A stretch of 64,000 nt of DNA, taken from the NCBI RefSeq assembly GCF_006874585.1, contig NZ_CP029761.1:2987001-3051000 (forward strand). Direction: 5' to 3'. Below are positions 1-9,105 of the stretch, piece after piece. The stretch is from Sphingomonas sp. IC081 (GTDB lineage: Bacteria > Pseudomonadota > Alphaproteobacteria > Sphingomonadales > Sphingomonadaceae). Position numbers and translations under genes: made by a program. A model generated the notes under the pieces. That model ran no database searches and was not told where the DNA came from. It saw only the letters and a list, made by a program, of their open reading frames with translations. Position 1 is the stretch's first letter. Each line of letters begins with the position of its first letter.

Positions 1-384
1 TTTACAGGCAGATAGCGGGCGCGACGCGCGGGAACTGCGTCATCGGGCATTTGCGCAAGGGGCAATTTCACCCCCGATCACAAAAATTTTTCCACATAAA
101 ACGGCGACGAAGCGAATCGCGTTTGCGGCGAAACGAGTCCCCCCGAGCGGCAGCTTTTGCCGCCTGTCTAGAGACTTGATCGCAGTTTTCCCCGTGCCTG
201 CCATCACCGGCCGCTCGGTTCGTCGCAAAGCCGTGACACGGCGAATCCCGCATTCCGCGCGCTGCATTCGCCGAGTCCGGTCCGCGCTTGGCCGAAGACT
301 CCTTGCAACTTCCATTCAGGCGGACACTTCTACCCTCACCATCCCGCCCGCCATTCCGGCCAAGCTTCAAGGACATTCGATTTC
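1..384. other. Non-coding stretch at window start
   Basis: I see no convincing gene here; the open frames on both strands are arginine-rich and lack any recognisable motif. An A/T-rich patch near 78-100 stands out from the GC-rich surroundings and could be promoter sequence for a gene beyond the left edge or for the small membrane protein that follows. No hairpin with a T-run is evident. Confidence 0.5.
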
Positions 385-630
385 ATGATCAACCTGATCG
401 GCGCCATCATCAGCGGTCTCGTCATCGGCGTGCTGGCGCGCTGGCTCTATCCCGGCTTCGTCGACATGAGCTGGGTCGCGACGATCCTGCTCGGCATCGG
501 CGGTTCGTTTGCCGCCGGGCTCATCACCACGCGCGGCGAGGCCGGTTTCCAGCGCGCGGGCTGCCTCGCCTCGGTACTGGGCGCGATGGCGCTGATCTTC
601 ATCGGCCGCGCGCTGCATATCGGCATGTGA
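385..630 (+). CDS. GlsB/YeaQ/YmgE-family small membrane protein
   Basis: An 81-residue, very hydrophobic protein with three predicted membrane segments (about residues 2-20, 28-48 and 57-76) and the glycine-rich spacing of the transglycosylase-associated (YeaQ/YmgE/GlsB) family. Members are inner-membrane proteins often linked to general stress, but their biochemical role is unknown; the old 'transglycosylase-associated' label is not functional evidence. The length matches the family. It stands alone: the next gene, nadB, is convergent, and two hairpin repeats lie between them. The family call rests on hydrophobicity pattern and the start of the protein (INLIGAIISGLVIGVLARW). Confidence 0.85.
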   Translation: MINLIGAIISGLVIGVLARWLYPGFVDMSWVATILLGIGGSFAAGLITTRGEAGFQRAGCLASVLGAMALIFIGRALHIGM

Positions 631-642
631 CGCAGACCCAAG

Positions 643-707
643 CAGGGCGCACGAGCGCCCTGCCCCTTATCGCAGGGTATGATCAGGGCGCACAAGCGCC
701 CTGCCCC
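643..707. repeat. Duplicated 24-bp hairpin between convergent genes
   Basis: CAGGGCGCACGAGCGCCCTG (643-662, followed by CCCC) recurs at 684-707 with a single A/G change in the loop. Each copy folds into a GC-rich hairpin (AGGGCGC/GCGCCCT). It sits between the ends of the YeaQ-like gene and convergent nadB, so a bidirectional terminator role is plausible, although no long T-run follows. Confidence 0.6.
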
Positions 708-724
708 CTACGCCCCGGGCGTCA

Positions 725-2323
725 TCAGGGCACCAGCACGGTGTCCTGCGGCGCCGCTTCGGTTGCCGGATAGTCGAGCGTGAAATGCAGGCCCCGGCTC
801 TCGTGCCGGTGCAGCGCCGATCGCACGATGAGTTCGGCGGTCTGGAGCAGGTTGCGCAGTTCGATCAGATCGGTCGAGACGCGGAAGTGGCGGTAATATT
901 CCTCCACTTCGCCGTTCAGCATCTGGATGCGGTGCATCGCGCGTTCCAGCCGCTTGGTGGTGCGCACGATGCCCACGTAGTTCCACATGAAGCGGCGGAT
1001 CTCGGTCCAGTTCTGCTTGATGACGACTTCCTCGTCGGAATCGGTCACCCGGCTTTCGTCCCACTGGCGCACCGGCGGCGGCGCGTCGAAGGCGTCCCAG
1101 TGGTCGAGGATATGCGCCGCGCAGGCCTCGCCGAACACGAAGCACTCGAGCAGCGAGTTCGAGGCCAGGCGATTGGCGCCGTGCAGCCCGCTCTCGGTGC
1201 ATTCGCCCGCCGCATAGAGACCGGGCAGGTCGGTCTTGCCGTCAAGGTCGATGAGGATGCCGCCGCAGGTATAGTGCTGCGCGGGCACCACCGGGATCGG
1301 CTCCCTGGTCATGTCGATGCCAAGCCCCAGCAGCTTCTCGTGGATGTTCGGGAAGTGCTCCTTCACGAAGGCCTCGGGCTGGTGGCTGATGTCGAGATGG
1401 ACATAGTCGAGGCCGTAACGCTTGATCTGGTCGTCGATGGCCCGCGCGACGACGTCGCGCGGGGCCAGTTCGGCCCGCTCGTCATAGTCGGGCATGAAGC
1501 GGTGTCCGGTTACCGGGTGCCTCAATTGTCCGCCCTCGCCGCGCACCGCCTCGGTGATGAGGAAATTCTTGACCTCGAGATTGTAGAGGCAGGTCGGATG
1601 GAACTGCATCATCTCCATGTTGGAGACACGCGCGCCCGCCCGCCAGGCCATGGCGATGCCGTCGCCGGTCGCCCCGCGCGGCGCGGTCGAGAACTGGTAG
1701 ACGCGGCCGGCGCCGCCCGTCGCCAGGATCGTCGCGCGGGCGGTATGGGCCGTGACCCGGCCGGTCTGCTCGTCGAGCGCGTAGACCCCCCAGACCCGGC
1801 CCGAGCCCGAATAACGCTCCTCATGCCGCCCGGTGATGAGGTCGATGCACGACTGGCCCGGCAGCAGGGTGATGTTGGGATTGTCCTCGGCCGCCTTGAG
1901 CAGCGCGCTCTGCACCGCCCAGCCGGTGGCATCGGCGACGTGGACGATGCGGCGATGCGAATGGCCACCCTCGCGGGTGAGATGAAGCTCGTCGCCCTCG
2001 GTGTTGAACGGCACCCCCAGTTCGACCAGGCGCTCGATCGCCAGCGGCGCCCGCTCGATCACGAACTCCACGGTCTCGAGCCGGTTGAGCCCGGCCCCGG
2101 CAATCATCGTGTCGCTGACATGCTCCTCGAACGTGTCCCCGGCATCGAGCACCGCGGCAATGCCGCCCTGCGCCCAGGCGGTGGACCCCCCGGTCAGCCC
2201 GCCCTTGGCAAGGACCAGCACCTTGAGGTTCTCGGCCAGCGCAAGCGCTGCGGTCAGGCCGGCAGCGCCGGAACCGACCACGATGACGTCAAAAGCGGAA
2301 GCGGGGGCAGGATTCGTCGACAT
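725..2323 (-). CDS. nadB: L-aspartate oxidase
   Basis: A 532-residue flavoprotein that oxidises L-aspartate to iminoaspartate, the first step of de novo NAD synthesis; NadA then condenses the product to quinolinate. The N-terminal FAD-binding Rossmann motif VGSGAAGLTAALALAE is clear (about residues 16-31), as are the family signatures GGSTAWAQGGIAA and the substrate-site stretch GGHSHRRIVH. The conserved CGGI and GLHGANRLASNS segments (FAD/substrate binding in the succinate dehydrogenase/NadB superfamily) follow, and the C-terminal helical domain is complete. Length equals that of characterised NadB proteins (about 530-540). nadA and nadC are not adjacent. The upstream region 2324-2529 contains a 7-bp inverted repeat (TCGCAAT...ATTGCGA) of unknown meaning. 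Confidence 0.95.
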   Translation of the reverse strand: MSTNPAPASAFDVIVVGSGAAGLTAALALAENLKVLVLAKGGLTGGSTAWAQGGIAAVLDAGDTFEEHVSDTMIAGAGLNRLETVEFVIERAPLAIERLVELGVPFNTEGDELHLTREGGHSHRRIVHVADATGWAVQSALLKAAEDNPNITLLPGQSCIDLITGRHEERYSGSGRVWGVYALDEQTGRVTAHTARATILATGGAGRVYQFSTAPRGATGDGIAMAWRAGARVSNMEMMQFHPTCLYNLEVKNFLITEAVRGEGGQLRHPVTGHRFMPDYDERAELAPRDVVARAIDDQIKRYGLDYVHLDISHQPEAFVKEHFPNIHEKLLGLGIDMTREPIPVVPAQHYTCGGILIDLDGKTDLPGLYAAGECTESGLHGANRLASNSLLECFVFGEACAAHILDHWDAFDAPPPVRQWDESRVTDSDEEVVIKQNWTEIRRFMWNYVGIVRTTKRLERAMHRIQMLNGEVEEYYRHFRVSTDLIELRNLLQTAELIVRSALHRHESRGLHFTLDYPATEAAPQDTVLVP

Positions 2324-2529
2324 CCGGGCTCCATGCCGAGACTATCGCCAAGGCGCAATATTTAGCTTTGCACCTTTGCTTGCCTCGCAATCATGTTGCA
2401 GCGCAGCGATCATTGCGATAAACAACCACCCAATCACAAAGACATAACGCTCCCCATTCCGCCTGACGGTCGCGCCGTACGAAGCACTTCGAAACTGCTT
2501 CGGGAATCATTTGAACGGAGCATGTCGTG

Positions 2530-2724
2530 ATGTCCTCGTTTTCCAGGCAATCCTTTCGGTCGATATTCTGCGCCTTCAACCGGCATGAACCCCGGCGCGG
2601 CGCAGTGCGCTGGGACGGCGTGAACTATGTCGCGGCCTGCAACGGCTGCGGCAAGGACATCCGCCGTCACGGCCCGAAGCAGTGGCGGGAAGACCCGGCG
2701 GAAACCGCCCAGCTGGCGGACTGA
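2530..2724 (+). CDS. Small hypothetical protein with CxxC motif
   Basis: A 64-residue basic protein; GTG at 2527 directly precedes the ATG at 2530 and either could start it. It has an N-terminal basic/hydrophobic stretch, then CAFNRHEP, and later ACNGCGKD, so a Cys/His plus CxxC arrangement that could hold one zinc. I do not recognise a named family, though short proteins of this layout are common as 'hypothetical' in sphingomonads. It is divergent from nadB (about 200 bp upstream of both) and faces the convergent ABC ATPase gene. Function unknown. Confidence 0.55.
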   Translation: MSSFSRQSFRSIFCAFNRHEPRRGAVRWDGVNYVAACNGCGKDIRRHGPKQWREDPAETAQLAD

Positions 2725-2803
2725 AACCTGAAATGCCTGCGTTCGGCCGGTGCGACGGCCGAATCGCCCCTATTCTCGGAATGCCTCCACCCGGCCAGCC
2801 CGA

Positions 2804-3763
2804 TCAGGCAGGACGGGCATCGCTCGTCAGGCTGACAAAGACATCCTCCAGATCCGCCTCGCGCGTCGTCACGTCGACGATGGCAAACCCCTGCGCCTGC
2901 ACCGCCGAGAGAATCTCGCCCGCGTTGGCCCGGTCCTTGTCGTAGGTGATCTGCAGTTCGCGCTCGCCGGACTTTTCGCACTTCACGAAGCCGGGGTGGC
3001 TCGGCAGCTCGGTCATCTCGCGGTCGAGGGTGAGGACCAGGATCTTCTCGCGCGCCATGCCGACGAGTTCGCGGGTCGGCTTGTTGGCGATCAGTTCGCC
3101 GTGGTTGATGATGGCGATGCGGTCGCACAGCTCCTCGGCTTCCTCGAGGTAGTGCGTGGTCAGCACGATCGTCGCGCCTTCGCGGTTGAGTTCGGTGACG
3201 AGTTCCCAGAGCTGGCGGCGCAGTTCGACGTCGACGCCGGCGGTCGGCTCGTCCAGCACCAGCACCGGCGGCTGGTGGACCAGCGCCTTGGCGATCAGCA
3301 GGCGGCGCTTCATGCCGCCGGACAGCGTACGGGCATAGGCGTCGCGCTTGTCGGAGAGGTGGACGGCGCGCAGCAGATCCTCGCTGCGGCGCAGGGTCTT
3401 GGCGATGCCGTAGAGGCCGGCCTGGTTCTCCAGCACCTCGAAAGGCGTGAAGAACGGGTCGAAGACGATTTCCTGCGGCACGATGCCGATCGAGCGCTTG
3501 GCATTGCGCTGGTCGCGGTCGATGTCGAAGCCCCAGATGTCGATCGAGCCGGAGGTCTTGCGGACCAGGCCCGCCATGATGTTGATCAGCGTCGACTTGC
3601 CCGCGCCGTTGGGCCCCAGCAGACCGAAGATGCCGCCTTCGGGCACATCGAACGACACGCCCTTCAGCGCCAGCTTGCCTTCTCCACTGCCCGCGGGGGC
3701 ATAGCGCTTCTTGAGATCGCGGATGGAAATGGCGGCGCTTGCAGAGCTGGTCATGCGCCGCAT
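2804..3763 (-). CDS. ABC transporter ATP-binding protein (ABC-2/exporter type)
   Basis: About 319 residues from the ATG at 3763; an ATG at 3754 is nearly as good, and neither has a strong ribosome binding site. Frames upstream of it lack family similarity. It has all nucleotide-binding-domain motifs: Walker A GPNGAGKS (about residue 50), Q-loop IVPQE, signature LSGGM, Walker B VLVLDEPTAGVD, and H-loop TTH. The C-terminal extension of about 90 residues ending in TREADLEDVFVSLT is typical of CcmA/DrrA-like ATPases that pair with ABC-2 permeases. No permease gene lies beside it, so its partner must be encoded elsewhere. It is divergent from the cytochrome P450 gene. Confidence 0.85.
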   Translation of the reverse strand: MRRMTSSASAAISIRDLKKRYAPAGSGEGKLALKGVSFDVPEGGIFGLLGPNGAGKSTLINIMAGLVRKTSGSIDIWGFDIDRDQRNAKRSIGIVPQEIVFDPFFTPFEVLENQAGLYGIAKTLRRSEDLLRAVHLSDKRDAYARTLSGGMKRRLLIAKALVHQPPVLVLDEPTAGVDVELRRQLWELVTELNREGATIVLTTHYLEEAEELCDRIAIINHGELIANKPTRELVGMAREKILVLTLDREMTELPSHPGFVKCEKSGERELQITYDKDRANAGEILSAVQAQGFAIVDVTTREADLEDVFVSLTSDARPA

Positions 3764-3923
3764 GTGGGACAGGATCGCCTGCCAGTAAAGGGCCTGCGGC
3801 AGGATAGACGGCGTGGCCCGGCAACAATTGCGCGATTGACGGCTTGCCTCCGAACAAATACGATCCACTGTATATCACAAAAGGCAGGCGAGTCCCGACC
3901 TGCCACCGGTGGGAGAGCGAACG

Positions 3924-5189
3924 ATGGCCACGGCAACGCTGAACACGCAGCCCGACTATTTCACCGACCACGCGGTGTTGCTCGATCCCTACGACTATTT
4001 CGAGCGCCTGCGCGCCGAAGGGCCGGTCTGCCCGATGCCGGGCCGCGACATCCTGCTCGTCACCGGCTTTCAGGAAGCGCTGGACGTGCTGCTGAACGCG
4101 CGCGATTTCTCCTCCTGGCTCAATCCCGATCCGCTGGCACCGCTGCCCTTCGCGGTGGAAGGCGACGATATTTCCGAGCAACTCGCCAGCCATCCCGGTA
4201 GCGAGATCGAACTGCTGGTCTCCTATGACGGCGCGCGCCACGCGGCGGCGCGCGCCCTGCTCAATCCGCTGTTCGTGCCGTCGCGCCTGAAGGACAACGC
4301 AGCCTTCATGCGCCGCTACGCCGAAGACATGGTGCAGGGCATCGTTGCGCGCGGCGGGTGCGAACTGGTGGGCGAAGTGGCGACGCCCTTCGTCACCATG
4401 GTCATCGCCGACCTGCTGGGCGTGCCGCCCGAGGACCGCGAGGCCTTCCGCGCGCTGATCGACGCGGCGCCGCCGCCGGGCAACATGGATGCGGGAGACG
4501 AGGGCCAGTCGATCCACCCGCTGCTGGCGATGGGCGGCTACTTCGTCCGTTACATCGCCGAGCGCCGCGCCCAGCCGCTGGACGACGTGATGACCGAGAT
4601 GGCGATGGCCACGTATCCCGACGGCTCGACGCCGGACGCGATGGAAGTGGTCAAGTCCGCCATGTTCCTCTTCGCCGCCGGACAGGACACCAGCGCCAAG
4701 CTGATCGGCAACGCCCTGCGCCGTCTCGCCGAGGACCAGCCGCTGCAACAGCAACTGCGCGATAATCCGGCGCAGATCGGCCCGTTCCTGGAGGAAGTGC
4801 TGCGCATCGAAGGCTCGACCAAGGCCACCTTCCGCATCGCTGCCCGCAAGACCCGGATCGGCGGTGTCGAGGTGCCCGCCGGACAGCGGCTGGTAATCTC
4901 GCTATCCGCCGCCAACCGCGATCCGCGCCGCTGGGAGAACCCCGCCGACTTCGTGATCGGCCGACCCCGCATCAAGGAACACCTCGCCTTCGGACGCGGC
5001 GCCCATACTTGTGCCGGGGCGCAACTGGCGCGGGCGGAAGTGGCGGTGCTGCTCGAATGCCTGCTGGCGGCGACCCGCGCGATCACGCTCGACGAAGCGC
5101 ACCATGGCCCGGCGGGCGCGCGGCGCATCGCCTACGAGCCGAGCTACATCATTCGCGGGCTGGCGGAATTGCACCTGAAGCTGGAATGA
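3924..5189 (+). CDS. Cytochrome P450
   Basis: A 421-residue soluble bacterial P450, starting at the ATG at 3924 behind a good GGGAGAG site. The I-helix oxygen-activation motif AAGQDTS, the K-helix ExxR (EVLR), and the heme-ligand loop FGRGAHTCAG with Cys363 are all present. It has no membrane anchor, so it needs separate ferredoxin and reductase, neither of which is next to it. The substrate cannot be told from sequence; related sphingomonad enzymes act on terpenoids, steroids or aromatics. It is followed by an inverted repeat and the convergent HxlR regulator gene, so it appears to be a single-gene transcription unit. Confidence 0.93.
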   Translation: MATATLNTQPDYFTDHAVLLDPYDYFERLRAEGPVCPMPGRDILLVTGFQEALDVLLNARDFSSWLNPDPLAPLPFAVEGDDISEQLASHPGSEIELLVSYDGARHAAARALLNPLFVPSRLKDNAAFMRRYAEDMVQGIVARGGCELVGEVATPFVTMVIADLLGVPPEDREAFRALIDAAPPPGNMDAGDEGQSIHPLLAMGGYFVRYIAERRAQPLDDVMTEMAMATYPDGSTPDAMEVVKSAMFLFAAGQDTSAKLIGNALRRLAEDQPLQQQLRDNPAQIGPFLEEVLRIEGSTKATFRIAARKTRIGGVEVPAGQRLVISLSAANRDPRRWENPADFVIGRPRIKEHLAFGRGAHTCAGAQLARAEVAVLLECLLAATRAITLDEAHHGPAGARRIAYEPSYIIRGLAELHLKLE

Positions 5190-5217
5190 TACTTCGAAAT
5201 CCTGTCGAAAACACTCC

Positions 5218-5300
5218 GTCGCCCCCGCGAAGGCGGGGCCCCGCTTCCTTCGCGCCACGCCCGCAAGAACAAGCGGGATCCCCGCCTTCGCGGGGATGAC
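5218..5300. repeat. Intergenic inverted repeat (CCCCGCGAAGGCGGGG type)
   Basis: Two inverted copies of a sequence built on CCCCGCGAAGGCGGGG: the left arm 5218-5246 and right arm 5271-5300 are near-perfect reverse complements of each other (about 28 bp), each also internally palindromic. It lies between the convergent P450 and HxlR genes. Repeats of this type are widespread in sphingomonad intergenic DNA and may act as bidirectional terminators or REP-like elements. Confidence 0.75.
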
Positions 5301-5327
5301 GGTTATCCGGGCCGAAAGGCTTCCCCC

Positions 5328-5741
5328 TCAAACCCCGTCGCTGCGGCTGTCGTAGACCGCCCGGCTCGCCTCGATCGACACGCGGTGGGTAAAGGCCCAG
5401 GCGCCCAGCGCCTTGACCGGTTCCGCCAGCGAGCGGCCCAGTCCGCTCAGCGCATATTCGACCCGCACCGGCACGCTGGCGTGGACCGTGCGCAGCACCA
5501 GCCCGTCCCGCTCCAGAGCGCGCAAGGTGCGGGACAGCATCTGCTGCGAAATGCCGTCGATCCCGCGCTTCAACTCGTTGAAATGGCGGTTATCCTCCAG
5601 CAGCGTCATGACCACCAGCATCGACCACTTGTCACCCACGCGCGCAAGGATGTCGCCGAACATGCGGCAGCTGCGGACGGAGTGGACAACTTCGGCGGGA
5701 GACGCCTGCTCCGGCAGATCGACAAGCTCGAGGGTAGTCAT
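5328..5741 (-). CDS. HxlR-family transcriptional regulator
   Basis: A 137-residue winged-helix protein (start MTTLEL at 5741). The HxlR signature is clear: CRMFGDILARVGDKWSMLVV at the start of the DNA-binding domain, then the recognition helix region with ISQQMLSRTLRALERDGLV and the wing VEYALSGLGRSL. Members sense redox or electrophile stress, often through the N-terminal Cys, which is present here in SVRSCRMFG. It is divergent from the azoreductase gene with 128 bp between the start codons, a classical arrangement in which the regulator controls the quinone/azo reductase. No clear operator palindrome could be assigned by eye. Confidence 0.92.
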   Translation of the reverse strand: MTTLELVDLPEQASPAEVVHSVRSCRMFGDILARVGDKWSMLVVMTLLEDNRHFNELKRGIDGISQQMLSRTLRALERDGLVLRTVHASVPVRVEYALSGLGRSLAEPVKALGAWAFTHRVSIEASRAVYDSRSDGV

Positions 5742-5869
5742 CTTCACGTTACCTGGTCCTGAAAAAATGCGCTCTTGGCGCGCGCCGCGGTGCAACATAG
5801 CTATGCCCAGTCATTTTTCCAGACTGGCATGTTTCCAGGCCACCTGTTCCCAACTGAAGGCACTCCCCC

Positions 5870-6439
5870 ATGAAGCTTCTCCACCTCGATTCCAGCATCC
5901 TCGGCGAAAACTCGGTCAGCCGTGCGGTTTCGGCCGCCATCGTCGCCAACCTGACCGCAGCCGATCCCTCGCTCGAAGTCAGCTACCATGATCTCGCCGC
6001 CGAAGCCCTGCCGCACCTGACGCTCGACGTTCTCGGCAACCCGGACGGTACGCCGGAACTCGCCGAATTCCTCGCCGCCGACGTGATCGTGATCGGCGCC
6101 GGCATGTACAACTTCACCATCCCCAGCCAGCTCAAGGCCTGGTTCGACCGCGTGCTGGTGGCCGGCAAGACCTTCCAGTACACCGCCGAAGGCCCGCATG
6201 GCCTGGCCGGCGGCAAGAAGGTCTACGTCGCCCTGTCGCGCGGCGGCTACTACGGTGAAGGCCAGCCCGGTGCCGCCGTCGAGCATGCCGAAAGCTACCT
6301 GCGTGCCGTGCTCGGCTTCATCGGCATCACCGATCCGATCTTTGTCCTGGCCGAAGGCATCGCCATCGGGCCGGAAGTCCGCGAGAAGGCCCTGGCCGAC
6401 GCGCTTGCCGAAGCCGGCGCACTGACTGTTCCCGCCTGA
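5870..6439 (+). CDS. azoR: FMN-dependent NADH-azoreductase (AzoR family)
   Basis: A 189-residue flavodoxin-fold reductase that transfers two electrons from NAD(P)H to quinones or azo compounds. The FMN-binding loop is seen in [14 protein letters not shown] (residues about 4-17), followed by [17 protein letters not shown] and the RGGYYGEG loop, all diagnostic of AzoR. The length is slightly below the E. coli enzyme (about 200). It is cytoplasmic, a probable dimer, and likely induced by electrophiles through the divergent HxlR-family regulator. A ribosome binding site is weak. Downstream, the small zf-CHCC gene lies about 100 bp away in the same orientation. Confidence 0.92.
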   Translation: MKLLHLDSSILGENSVSRAVSAAIVANLTAADPSLEVSYHDLAAEALPHLTLDVLGNPDGTPELAEFLAADVIVIGAGMYNFTIPSQLKAWFDRVLVAGKTFQYTAEGPHGLAGGKKVYVALSRGGYYGEGQPGAAVEHAESYLRAVLGFIGITDPIFVLAEGIAIGPEVREKALADALAEAGALTVPA

Positions 6440-6536
6440 TATTGCGCGGGACGATACCGGGCGCGCGCATTTCGCCGCGCGCCCGGATCATTTGCCCGCT
6501 GGAAATTCTTCCGGAGGCTTGGTAATCGGCCCAACC

Positions 6537-6749
6537 ATGAGCACGCAGCCCGAAACCGTCTACACCGATTCCCACCGCGTTTCCTGCGACGGGGCCACCG
6601 ACATCCGCTCGAACGGCACCTACAAGGCTGCCGCCCTCGGCCACCCGCGCGTGTGGCTGGAGATCGACGAGAAGGGTTATGTCGACTGCGGTTATTGCGA
6701 CCGCCACTTCGTCCTCAAGGGCGGCCCGGCCGACCAGCAGGCGGCCTGA
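6537..6749 (+). CDS. Zinc-finger domain protein (zf-CHCC, NDUFS6-like)
   Basis: A 70-residue protein from the ATG at 6537. Cys17, His36, Cys51 and Cys54 fit the H-x14-C-x2-C core of the zf-CHCC domain seen in the mitochondrial complex I subunit NDUFS6 and its alphaproteobacterial homologues; the YVDCGYCDRHFVL segment is typical. In alphaproteobacteria this protein is an accessory/assembly-related subunit of NADH dehydrogenase. An in-frame TTG at 6492 could extend it by 15 residues but adds no conserved sequence. The nuo genes are not in this window. tldD starts 82 bp downstream on the same strand. Confidence 0.85.
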   Translation: MSTQPETVYTDSHRVSCDGATDIRSNGTYKAAALGHPRVWLEIDEKGYVDCGYCDRHFVLKGGPADQQAA

Positions 6750-6831
6750 TCGGCTTTCCTTTCGCGCCGGGTCCGATGACCCGGCCCTCAATTCATTTGA
6801 TACCGCGGATCGCCGCCCTATATCCGTGGGC

Positions 6832-8250
6832 ATGACCAGCCCCGATCCGCGCTCGCTCCTCTATCGCCAGCTTTCGCCCGACGAGGCCCAGGCCCTTGCC
6901 CGCGAGACCTTGCAGCGCTGCGAGGACGGCGAACTCTACATGCAGTTCATTGCCACCGAGGCCTTCGGCTTCGACGACGGCCGTCTGAAAACCGCCGACT
7001 ATTCGCGCGATGCCGGTTTCGGCCTGCGCGGCGTGACCGGCGAGATGACCGGCTTTGCCCACGCCAACGAGATCTCCGCCGCCGCCATCCGCCGCGCGGG
7101 CGAGACGCTGCAACTGCTCGATCCTGCCACCGGCACCCGCCCGCCCCCGCCGCCGCGCAGCAATCGCCATCTCTACACCGATGCCTCGCCGCTCGACCTC
7201 GTGCCCTTCGAGGACAAGGTGCGCCTGCTGGAACAGATCGACGCTGCCGCCCGCGCCCGCGATCCGCGCGTCTCGCAAGTCAGCGCCAGCCTGACCGGGC
7301 AGTGGTCGGTGGTCGAGATCGTCCGCCCCGACGGCTTCATCGCCACCGACGTGCGCCCGCTGGTGCGGCTCTCGGTCTCGATTGTCGCCGAAAGCAACGG
7401 ACGGCGCGAAACCGGCTCGTTCGGCATGGGTGGGCGCTATCTCTACGACACGCTGTTTGATCCCGCGAACTGGAACCGCGCCATCGATACCGCGCTGGAT
7501 CAGGCGCTGGTGAACCTCGAAAGCGTGGACGCGCCCGCTGGCGAAATGGCCGTGCTGCTGTCCCCCGGCTGGCCCGGCGTGATCCTACACGAGGCGGTCG
7601 GCCACGGCCTCGAAGGCGATTTCAACCGCAAGGGCACTTCCGCCTTTTCCGGCCGCATCGGCGAGCGTGTGGCCGCCCCCGGCGTGACCGTGATCGACGA
7701 CGGTTCGATCAGTGACCGGCGCGGTTCGCTCTCGATCGACGACGAGGGCACCCCCACGCAGGAAACCGTGCTGATCGAGGACGGCGTGCTGAGGGGCTAC
7801 ATGCAGGACCGCATGAACGCGCGGCTCATGGGCGTGCAGTCGACCGGCAACGGCCGGCGCGAAAACTACGCCTATGCCCCGCAGGTGCGCATGACCAACA
7901 CCTTCATGAAGGCGGGCAAGGACGATCCCGCCGAACTGCTCGCGCGCATGAAGAAGGGCATCTTCGTGAAGTCGATGGGCGGCGGCCAGGTCGATATCGT
8001 CTCGGGCAAGTTCGTGTTCTCCTGCAACGAGGCCTACAAGGTCGAGAACGGCAAGCTGGGCGCGCCGATCAAGGGCGCGACGCTGATCGGCGACGGTCCC
8101 ACCGTGCTGACCCGCGTGACCGGCATCGGCAACGACCTCGAACTCGATCGCGGCGTCGGCGTCTGCGGCAAGGGCGGGCAGAGCGTTCCGGCGGGCGTCG
8201 GCCAGCCCACCCTGCTGATCGACGGCATCACCGTGGGCGGTACGGCCTGA
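6832..8250 (+). CDS. tldD: Metalloprotease TldD
   Basis: A 472-residue protease subunit. The metal-binding motif HEAVGHGLEGD (His253) is intact, and the C-terminal part with VDIVSGKFVFSC and the GIGNDL...GVGVCGKGGQ segment is characteristic. TldD forms a heterodimer with PmbA/TldE, whose gene lies in this window at about 49-50 kb; the pair degrades unfolded peptides and matures certain peptide precursors. The start at 6832 (MTSPDPRSLL) is chosen because the frame upstream is non-conserved; a GTG at 6826 is possible. It follows the zf-CHCC gene and precedes a secreted-protein gene on the same strand. Confidence 0.95.
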   Translation: MTSPDPRSLLYRQLSPDEAQALARETLQRCEDGELYMQFIATEAFGFDDGRLKTADYSRDAGFGLRGVTGEMTGFAHANEISAAAIRRAGETLQLLDPATGTRPPPPPRSNRHLYTDASPLDLVPFEDKVRLLEQIDAAARARDPRVSQVSASLTGQWSVVEIVRPDGFIATDVRPLVRLSVSIVAESNGRRETGSFGMGGRYLYDTLFDPANWNRAIDTALDQALVNLESVDAPAGEMAVLLSPGWPGVILHEAVGHGLEGDFNRKGTSAFSGRIGERVAAPGVTVIDDGSISDRRGSLSIDDEGTPTQETVLIEDGVLRGYMQDRMNARLMGVQSTGNGRRENYAYAPQVRMTNTFMKAGKDDPAELLARMKKGIFVKSMGGGQVDIVSGKFVFSCNEAYKVENGKLGAPIKGATLIGDGPTVLTRVTGIGNDLELDRGVGVCGKGGQSVPAGVGQPTLLIDGITVGGTA

Positions 8251-8380
8251 ACCCGAACCAGGCTTGGAGGAGGCTGACGACAGGGCGCCCCCTGCCCGCG
8301 CCCATGCGTTATGGTCATTGCCGGTTCAGGCGCTGCGTGCCAATGTCAGGGCAGGGCGGATTTTTGTGGAAGGTAAGACA

Positions 8381-8800
8381 ATGACGTACAAACATGTCTT
8401 CGCTGCCGCGCTCGTCACGGCCAGCCTCATTGCCGCCCCGGCAGCGTTTGCCGCCAAGAAGAAGCTCACCGGCGAGGAACAGCTCGCCAAGCTGCTGGAA
8501 GGCCGCGAAGCCGGCAAGCCGGTGACCTGCATCCAACTCAACCAGTCCGACAGCACCGTGATCGTCGACAAGACCGCGCTCGTCTACCGCGTCGGCCGCA
8601 CGCTCTACGTCAACCGGCCGACCAATGCCGACCGGCTCGACAACGACGACATCCTTGTCACCAAGACATTCTCGAGCCAGCTCTGCCGCCTCGACACGGT
8701 GCAACTCCATGACCGAACCAGCCGGATGTGGAGCGGTTTTGTCGGCCTGCAGGACTTCGTGCCCTATACCCGCGTGAAAAAGACCGCTGCGGCCAACTGA
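8381..8800 (+). CDS. Secreted hypothetical protein
   Basis: A 139-residue protein with an obvious Sec signal peptide (hydrophobic core AAALVTASLIAAPAAFA, cleavage after AFA near residue 22) and a GGAAGG ribosome binding site before the ATG at 8381. The mature part is basic-rich at the start (AKKKLTGEEQL) and contains two Cys (in VTCIQL and QLCRLD) that could form a periplasmic disulfide. I do not recognise a named domain; similar short periplasmic proteins are widespread in sphingomonads. It is followed within 17 bp by a MITE-like repeat. Confidence 0.75.
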   Translation: MTYKHVFAAALVTASLIAAPAAFAAKKKLTGEEQLAKLLEGREAGKPVTCIQLNQSDSTVIVDKTALVYRVGRTLYVNRPTNADRLDNDDILVTKTFSSQLCRLDTVQLHDRTSRMWSGFVGLQDFVPYTRVKKTAAAN

Positions 8801-8816
8801 TCGCTGCCGAGCGGAC

Positions 8817-9084
8817 TAGGTCGTAAACGCATAAACGCCGCCATCGAGGCGCCCAAATGGCGAACAGCTCGGGCCGAAGTTGCCGCCGGGCGGGCTGGTT
8901 GCCCGTCCAAGGCAGCTTCGGTTCGAGATGGAAGCCATTTGGGCGCCCCTTCGGGGTTTGACCAAAATGGCCCAGCTCTGCGTCGGGAAGTCGTGAAATA
9001 TCGACATATTCCAGCGCCTTCCCTCCTGCCGCTGAGCCATTTTGCCTCAAACCTCGATGGTGCCGTTTATGAGTTTACGACCTA
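8817..9084. repeat. MITE-like element, copy 1 (268 bp)
   Basis: The ends are TAGGTCGTAAACGCATAAAC (left, 8817) and an imperfect inverted copy ending CGTTTACGACCTA-like at 9084 (one end reads GAGTTTACGACCTA). The right-hand part of about 125 bp is nearly identical to the reverse complement of the element at 32105-32262; copy 1 carries about 110 bp of additional sequence in its left half. The TA at each end fits a TA target duplication as made by IS630/Tc1-like transposases. It encodes no protein. Confidence 0.8.
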
Positions 9085-9105
9085 AAAGCGGAAACGGCCG
9101 GACGC

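Noticed and set aside
785..2365. 526-codon frame opposite nadB (and the similar frame opposite guaA at 25640-27220)
   Set aside because: Both mirror well-identified enzymes and carry no recognisable domain.
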